A stretch of DNA of 64,000 bases from Niastella koreensis GR20-10. Lineage in GTDB: Bacteria > Bacteroidota > Bacteroidia > Chitinophagales > Chitinophagaceae. Shown here piece by piece: positions 59,404 to 64,000 of this stretch; the stretch's first letter is position 1; each line of letters opens with the position of its first letter. Both the position numbers and the translations under genes were made by a program. Under the pieces are notes generated by a model that was not told where the DNA came from, made no database searches, and saw nothing but the letters and a program-made list of their open reading frames with translations. The DNA is taken from positions 8,072,744 through 8,136,743 of the forward strand of contig NC_016609.1 in NCBI RefSeq assembly GCF_000246855.1. The letters run 5' to 3'.

Positions 59404-60402
59404 TCAATGCGCATAACCCTCCGAGGGATTATATGCCTCGTCTAACAGCGTAGTAACCGCCGTAATCATCGTGCACACCCGGTAATAAAAGCTTTTATTC
59501 ACTTTGTCGAATGTATCACCGGGACGGTGGTAATCGGGATGGTCTTCTACACCGAAGTACAGATATGGAATATTTTTTTGATAAAAGGGGTAGTGATCCG
59601 ATTGATTGGTCCAGTCCTCGGAGCCGGATTGTTGCCCATCGTGCCCATAGCGAATGAAAACGGGCGTAAATGGCTGAATACTGTCCACATACTTTTTCAA
59701 CGAAGGATAATGATAAATACCGGTAGCAAAGATCTCGTTGCTGTCGTTACGGCTTACCATATCCATATTCACATCCACCATAATATTTGATAACGGGATG
59801 GGACAATTGACCACAAAATATTTTGACCCTAACAACCCTTTCTCTTCCCCATCAAATGCAACAAAGATCAATGAGTGTTTGGGCGGGTGTTGTTTAAAAT
59901 ATGCCATCATAGTTAGCAGGGCGGCGGTACCGGATGCATTGTCATCTGTGCCGTAATAGATATTCCCATTGCGCACTCCCAGGTGGTCGTAATGCGCGGT
60001 AATGGCGAGGTAATTATTTTCGTATTGACTGCCTTTGATAACGCCAATAACATTGGTGCCTTGCTGGTTATCGTGGCCAAAAGGAAAGGGTTGTAAATAG
60101 GATTCGCCGGTTTTGTTGATTTGGAGGGAATCAAAAATATGCACTATGTGCTCCCGCGCCAGTTGGTTACCGGGCGTGGCTATTTCCCGGCCGGCCATAG
60201 CAGCCGATGACAGGTAGGCGAGGTGATTGATAAGCGTGGCGCTGTCGATATTGAATAACACATTGGCCTTGCCGGCCTTGTTCTTTTTTGTTTCGGTGTG
60301 TGGCGGGCAACCAGTAAGCACAATGGCAACCGCAACAATGGTCAGTACCGCCATTGCCACCCTGGTTAATTTTTTTCCGGCGGAAATAATAAGGTTTAAC
60401 AT
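59404..60402 (-). CDS. M28 family metallopeptidase, lipoprotein
   Basis: A 332-residue predicted lipoprotein (lipobox VLTGC near residue 32) with an M28 aminopeptidase domain. Two-zinc site residues are visible: ITAHYDHLGVRNG (His), YYGTDDNASGTAALLTMM (bridging Asp), FVAFDGEEKGLLGS (Glu pair), VDVNMDMVSR (Asp) and VEDHPDYHRPGDT (His). It should cleave N-terminal residues from peptides at the outer or inner membrane surface. It follows dusB by 24 bases and precedes DUF4870. Confidence 0.93.
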   Translation of the reverse strand: MLNLIISAGKKLTRVAMAVLTIVAVAIVLTGCPPHTETKKNKAGKANVLFNIDSATLINHLAYLSSAAMAGREIATPGNQLAREHIVHIFDSLQINKTGESYLQPFPFGHDNQQGTNVIGVIKGSQYENNYLAITAHYDHLGVRNGNIYYGTDDNASGTAALLTMMAYFKQHPPKHSLIFVAFDGEEKGLLGSKYFVVNCPIPLSNIMVDVNMDMVSRNDSNEIFATGIYHYPSLKKYVDSIQPFTPVFIRYGHDGQQSGSEDWTNQSDHYPFYQKNIPYLYFGVEDHPDYHRPGDTFDKVNKSFYYRVCTMITAVTTLLDEAYNPSEGYAH

Positions 60403-60426
60403 ATATGTACAGTGTTATAATGCTGC

Positions 60427-61467
60427 TTATACGGCGCAGGCAGGAAACTGGTCATCCGATAAAGGAATAACCTGGCGTTCCAGTACAAGGCCGCTGAATT
60501 TTTCCTTCACCTCGTTCAGGATGCTATCCACTTCAGCCAATGTTTTTACTATTACCAGCCGGTTGCGGAATTCCTTTACATGCGACAGTCCTTTCAGGTA
60601 ATTGGAATAGTGACGGCGCATTTCCAAAATACCCACGATCTCACCTTTCCATTCAACCGATTTATGGGCATGAGTACGGCAGATTTCTACCCGTTCTTCA
60701 ATGGAGGGCAGGGGGAGCATTTCGCCGGTTTGCAAAAAGTGTTTTATTTCCCTGAAGATCCAGGGATAACCAATGGCTGCACGGCCAATCATAATGCCAT
60801 CCACACCATAGCGGTTTTTATATTCGAGGGCTTTTTGCGGCGTGTCGATGTCGCCATTGCCAAAAATTGGGATTTGAATCCGGGGATTGTTTTTTACCGC
60901 AGCGATCAATGTCCAGTCGGCTTCGCCTTTATACAATTGGGCGCGGGTACGGCCGTGGATGGTAAGGGCTTTAATGCCAACATCCTGCAGGCGTTCGGCC
61001 ACTTCTTCAATGTTTCGGCTGTTATCGTCCCAGCCAAGGCGGGTTTTCACTGTAACCGGTAAGGAAGTTGATTTTACCACAGCTGAAGTGAGGCGTACCA
61101 TGGCGTCGATATCCTTTAAAACGGCGGCGCCGGCGCCTTTGCTTACTACTTTTTTTACGGGGCAGCCGAAATTAATATCTACCAGGTCGGGTTGAACCGT
61201 ATCTACTATTTTGGCGCTCAGGGCCATAGCTTCTTCATCGCCGCCAAAGATCTGAATACCAAAAGGGCGTTCAAATTCGTTAAAATCGAGCTTTGCCCTG
61301 CTTTTGATGGCATCGCGGATCAATCCTTCACTGGAAATGAACTCGCTGTACATTAAATCGGCACCGTTTTGCTTGCAAACAAAACGGAATGGCGGGTCGC
61401 TAACATCCTCCATAGGAGCCAGGAGGAGAGGAAATTCGGGAAGTGTGATGTCAGCGATTCGTACCAT
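60427..61467 (-). CDS. dusB: tRNA-dihydrouridine synthase DusB-type
   Basis: A 346-residue FMN enzyme that reduces uridines in tRNA D-loops. FPLLLAPMEDVSDPPFRFVC binds FMN, DINFGCPVKKVVSKGAGAAV holds the catalytic Cys, TVKTRLGWDD and LTIHGRTRAQLYKGEADW follow, and IPIFGNGDIDTPQKALEY and DGIMIGRAAIGYPWIFREI complete the barrel. Start at 61467 (MVRIADI). The last residues EVDSILNEVKEKFSGLVLER belong to the helical tRNA-binding domain. A -7 box TAAATTTG (61523 to 61516) and an inverted repeat lie upstream. Confidence 0.95.
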   Translation of the reverse strand: MVRIADITLPEFPLLLAPMEDVSDPPFRFVCKQNGADLMYSEFISSEGLIRDAIKSRAKLDFNEFERPFGIQIFGGDEEAMALSAKIVDTVQPDLVDINFGCPVKKVVSKGAGAAVLKDIDAMVRLTSAVVKSTSLPVTVKTRLGWDDNSRNIEEVAERLQDVGIKALTIHGRTRAQLYKGEADWTLIAAVKNNPRIQIPIFGNGDIDTPQKALEYKNRYGVDGIMIGRAAIGYPWIFREIKHFLQTGEMLPLPSIEERVEICRTHAHKSVEWKGEIVGILEMRRHYSNYLKGLSHVKEFRNRLVIVKTLAEVDSILNEVKEKFSGLVLERQVIPLSDDQFPACAV

Positions 61468-61488
61468 GTTGATTTTGTTAGTTATCTT

Positions 61489-61516
61489 GCAGCTTTTGCA
61501 AGGTTTGCAAAGCTGC
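61489..61516. promoter_or_regulatory. Inverted repeat between divergent dusB and CPBP protease genes
   Basis: GCAGCTTT (61489-61496) and AAAGCTGC (61509-61516) are perfect 8-bp inverted copies with near-symmetrical TGCAA/TTTGC inside. It touches the -7 box of dusB (61516-61523) and covers its predicted start, so it could be an operator, or a hairpin at the start of the dusB mRNA. Confidence 0.4.
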
Positions 61517-61550
61517 AAATTTACATCTTAATCTTTGTTTACACCAGCCT

Positions 61551-62465
61551 ATGAGCCGTCATTTACGTATAAAATCACCCGGGTCGCAATTAGCAGTTTT
61601 GCTTGGCGTCTTTTGCGCGATGTTCCTTGCAGCAGGGGCTGCATCCCTGATTATTTACTCGATGAGTGGGATTGATTTTAGAAAAGGCCTCGACCTCACT
61701 AACCCACATATGGTAAATGTGATGAAATTAATACAGGCAGTTTCTTCGATCCTGTTATTCATAGTACCACCATTTTTTTTCGCACGGTTCACGTTCACAG
61801 GTAATTATGGGTATTTTTTAGGTTTCAGGAACGCTGAAAAAGCGAATATGTACATCCTGGCCATCCTGGGCATGTTAATGGCCATGCCGTTTGTAATATG
61901 GCTGGGGCATTTGAATGAAATGATCCCTTTGCCGGAGTCTTTAACCCGGATGGAAGAGGATACGGTTAAACAACTGACAGCCATACTTAAAGTAAAAAGT
62001 GTTTGGGACATTGTTTTGAATGTATTAATAATTGCCCTGTTGCCGGCTATTGGGGAAGAATTGTTTTTCAGGGGAGCATTGCAACGTATTGTGATACAAT
62101 TAACCCGTAATCCCTGGGTGGGCATTGTATTAACAGCTGTTTTATTTTCGGCCTTACACCTTCAGTTCTCGGGCTTTTTGCCAAGGATGTTCCTGGGTAT
62201 TGTATTGGGCGCCTTATACTGGTTCAGCGGTAGTATTTATACAAGCATGATAGCGCATTTTGCCAACAATGCCGTACAGGTGATCGCGGCCTCTTATGCG
62301 CCTGAGTATGTTGAAAAAAACCCGCAAACCCCTGTACTGGCGGCTGTTGCCAGTGGTATTGTAGTATGGGCCATACTTTGGTATTTTCAAAAACAATCTA
62401 CCATTACTTATTCCAAAGTGTACGAAACAGACGAGCTTACTTCTACCAATCAATTCATAGCATAA
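61551..62465 (+). CDS. CPBP family intramembrane glutamic protease
   Basis: A 304-residue membrane protein with about eight hydrophobic segments. The CAAX-protease/Abi motifs are EELFFRGALQRIVIQ (EExxxR), then FSALHLQFSGFLPRMFLGIV (His) and TSMIAHFANNAVQVIA (His and Asn). This family includes Rce1-like prenyl-protein proteases and bacteriocin immunity proteins; substrate unknown. It is divergent from dusB and followed 18 bases later by cdsA. An N-terminal RHLRIKSPGSQLAVLLG precedes the first membrane helix. Confidence 0.92.
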   Translation: MSRHLRIKSPGSQLAVLLGVFCAMFLAAGAASLIIYSMSGIDFRKGLDLTNPHMVNVMKLIQAVSSILLFIVPPFFFARFTFTGNYGYFLGFRNAEKANMYILAILGMLMAMPFVIWLGHLNEMIPLPESLTRMEEDTVKQLTAILKVKSVWDIVLNVLIIALLPAIGEELFFRGALQRIVIQLTRNPWVGIVLTAVLFSALHLQFSGFLPRMFLGIVLGALYWFSGSIYTSMIAHFANNAVQVIAASYAPEYVEKNPQTPVLAAVASGIVVWAILWYFQKQSTITYSKVYETDELTSTNQFIA

Positions 62466-62483
62466 AAATAAGTGCTTTCGCTT

Positions 62484-63380
62484 ATGGCGCTCAATGTAAA
62501 AACATTTAAGACCAGATCGCTTACCGCAGCGGTGTTTGTAGTGGTAATGCTTACCGGACTGCTATGGAACCAGTGGAGCTTTTTTATATTGTTCTCTATT
62601 ATTCATTTTGGCTGCTGGACAGAATACCAGAAACTGATTGGATTAATTGATCCCGATTATACTACCATTACCCCGTTTCATAAATATGGCGTGAAATTGG
62701 CAGGGTGGTGCATCATGTTATATTTTACCAGCGACCAGTTCGGTTTATTTGGTATACCGCTGCATGAGATAGGCTGGTTTCTTGGTTTATTGTGTTTATT
62801 CATACTGCCCATTGTAGAATTGTTATTCGCCAAAGAAATAAAACCAAAGAATATCGGTTATAGTGCACTTGGGTTACTCTATATTTCTTTAAGCTGGGGA
62901 TTGATGATGAACCTGCGTTGTTCTTTTATTCCGCCCACTAAAGAAGGGGTGAATTTTTCAATGGATACCTGGGGCAAACTGATACCTATTGCACTCATTG
63001 TTTCCATCTGGATCAATGATACCATGGCATACATTGTTGGATCATTGATTGGGAAAACGCCTTTTTCAAAGATCTCGCCTAAGAAAACCTGGGAGGGTAC
63101 AATTGGTGGCGCTATTTTATGTGTGGTGGTGATTGCGTTGCTGGGTTATTTTACGGCGCCTGCCAATGGCTATCGTGTAATTCACTGGATTGCCATTGCC
63201 GCTATTGCAGCGGTAGTAGGTACTGCAGGTGATTTGCTGGAAAGTAAGTTAAAGCGGGTAGCTAATGTGAAAGACAGCGGGCATATTATGCCCGGACATG
63301 GGGGGTTTTTAGACCGGTTTGATTCATTACTGCTGGCTATTCCCTTTGTTTGGTTATATATTCAACTGGCACTAAAATGA
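62484..63380 (+). CDS. cdsA: Phosphatidate cytidylyltransferase
   Basis: A 298-residue inner membrane enzyme making CDP-diacylglycerol from phosphatidate and CTP, the precursor of all phospholipids. About seven hydrophobic segments, then the signature ESKLKRVANVKDSGHIMPGH with GGFLDRFDSLLLAIPF, and FSKISPKKTWEGTIGGAI upstream. The ATG at 62484 is preferred to a GTG 4 codons earlier. The next gene overlaps the stop (ATGA at 63377-63380), so the two are coupled. Confidence 0.96.
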   Translation: MALNVKTFKTRSLTAAVFVVVMLTGLLWNQWSFFILFSIIHFGCWTEYQKLIGLIDPDYTTITPFHKYGVKLAGWCIMLYFTSDQFGLFGIPLHEIGWFLGLLCLFILPIVELLFAKEIKPKNIGYSALGLLYISLSWGLMMNLRCSFIPPTKEGVNFSMDTWGKLIPIALIVSIWINDTMAYIVGSLIGKTPFSKISPKKTWEGTIGGAILCVVVIALLGYFTAPANGYRVIHWIAIAAIAAVVGTAGDLLESKLKRVANVKDSGHIMPGHGGFLDRFDSLLLAIPFVWLYIQLALK

Positions 63381-64000
63381 AATATCCTTTATTAATCAGT
63401 ATCCTGTTCTGCACTTTATTTAGCTGTAAAGCTACACCCAGGGAAGCCCCTGTGCCCCTGCTTGAATTCAAGCCCGGCATGATTGATAAAAAATTATACA
63501 AAGGCAAGATAAAAGATGGCAAGCACTGGAAAGATAAACGGGGTGAAAACGTTGTAATTCTTACTCAAACCGGCATTTACTGGTCGAATGTATACGATGC
63601 CACCCGCGGTGCAAAAATATATGCATACCACTTCATAAAAACCGGGGAAGATTCGTTTAAGGAAGTCTGGAAAATAAGTGAAGTAGTGGAAGAATGCGCG
63701 TTTGAGGTAAAGTGCGACTTTTTCAGCAATTCCCTTTCCATTACTGACCTTGACGGAGATGGCATTGCAGAAGTAGGTTTTTTACTGTACAAAGGGTGCA
63801 AGCCTGAGGCAGGACCTGAAGAAAAGAAACTGGTGTTTTATGAAGGAAAAGAGCTGTACACCATAAAGGGAACTACTACTGTTGTAAAAGGCACGGAAAA
63901 ACTGGGCGGCGAAAAAGTGGTAGAGAAAAGGTTTGAAGCCGCGCCTGAGGAATTCCTTGATTTTGCCAACAAGCAATGGAGCAGATTCGGCATTTCAAAG
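63377..64000 (+). CDS. Lipoprotein, resembles surface polysaccharide biosynthesis family M949_RS01915 (3' end beyond window)
   Basis: The open frame continues past base 64000 (208 codons seen). The leader MKYPLLISILFCTLFSC gives a lipobox Cys17, so it is a predicted lipoprotein. The body has HWKDKRGENVVILTQTGIYW, KIYAYHFIKTG, and SITDLDGDGIAEVGFLLYKG, where DLDGDG looks like a calcium-loop or FG-GAP-like element. These resemble, from memory, a Riemerella family named for surface polysaccharide biosynthesis; I hold this loosely. Start overlaps the cdsA stop by 4 bases. Nothing shows a truncation other than the window edge. Confidence 0.7.
   Translation, partial: MKYPLLISILFCTLFSCKATPREAPVPLLEFKPGMIDKKLYKGKIKDGKHWKDKRGENVVILTQTGIYWSNVYDATRGAKIYAYHFIKTGEDSFKEVWKISEVVEECAFEVKCDFFSNSLSITDLDGDGIAEVGFLLYKGCKPEAGPEEKKLVFYEGKELYTIKGTTTVVKGTEKLGGEKVVEKRFEAAPEEFLDFANKQWSRFGISK

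Noticed and set aside
1..64000. tRNA, rRNA, prophage or insertion sequence
   Set aside because: Scanned for tRNA arms, integrase or transposase motifs and direct-repeat ends; none seen.

Overview
The window is one contiguous piece of a Bacteroidota chromosome, most likely from the Chitinophagaceae (Niastella/Chitinophaga-like). The evidence is an ECF sigma / FecR / SusC / SusD block, a GldC homologue, Bacteroidota-only families (DUF4290, DUF6089, DUF2911, PepSY-like secreted proteins), recognisable Bacteroidota promoters (TTG, about 20 bp, TAnnTTTG) and moderate GC. I saw no prophage, intact insertion sequence, CRISPR array, rRNA or tRNA. Both ends cut through genes: lysS at the left and a lipoprotein gene at the right.

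Layout. 1-2.5 kb: 5' part of lysS, then a flavin reductase-like / fumarylacetoacetate hydrolase-like pair. 2.8-6.5 kb: a secreted class A beta-lactamase-fold serine hydrolase followed 4 bases later by a fusion of a family 9 glycoside hydrolase with a NodB-type deacetylase. 6.7-10 kb: fatty acid desaturase and fatty acid hydroxylase, convergent with a YghO-like acyltransferase. 10.2-15 kb: outer membrane beta-barrel protein, DUF2400 protein and a trans-sulfuration enzyme. 15.3-20.7 kb: two PepSY-like secreted paralogues that share upstream elements, on either side of asnB, twin DUF2911 genes and an AcpH-like gene. 20.8-30 kb: deoxyhypusine synthase-like enzyme, LtaS-like membrane sulfatase, rpiB, tatC, a CNNM/CorC-like protein, gmk, murA (Asp at the usual catalytic Cys) and a DUF4290 protein with an RG-rich tail. 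30.5-43 kb: gldC, yqeY-like, cvpA-like, hydrolase and CBS genes, then an envelope cluster (BamA-like, nadK, DUF6089, uppS, bamA, two ompH/skp, murI). 43.2-44.2 kb: rpmH, rnpA, yidD. 44.2-45.6 kb: lipoprotein and superoxide dismutase. 45.7-53.4 kb: DUF1080 protein, ECF sigma, FecR, SusC, SusD. 53.5-64 kb: tadA, GntP permease, aldehyde dehydrogenase, glutathione peroxidase, a frameshifted four-helix-bundle gene, DUF4870, M28 peptidase, dusB, CPBP protease, cdsA and the truncated lipoprotein gene.

The main thread is building and supplying the cell envelope: peptidoglycan precursors (murA, murI, uppS), outer-membrane protein assembly (bamA, skp), phospholipid and fatty acid modification, Tat export and TonB-dependent glycan uptake.

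The most unusual feature is not a gene. Most longer intergenic gaps hold degenerate tandem arrays of a short word with a strict period (7 bp mostly, 8 bp in a GTTAAC/GTTGAC class). The words differ between gaps but the period is kept. Arrays often touch stop codons, and in four or five places supply the TTG of a promoter -33 box. The second notable signal is the shared upstream architecture of the two PepSY-like genes, one of which has an unexplained 21-codon reading frame where the paralogue has its real start. All coordinates and motifs were read by eye; family names come from recognition of sequence, not from a database search.
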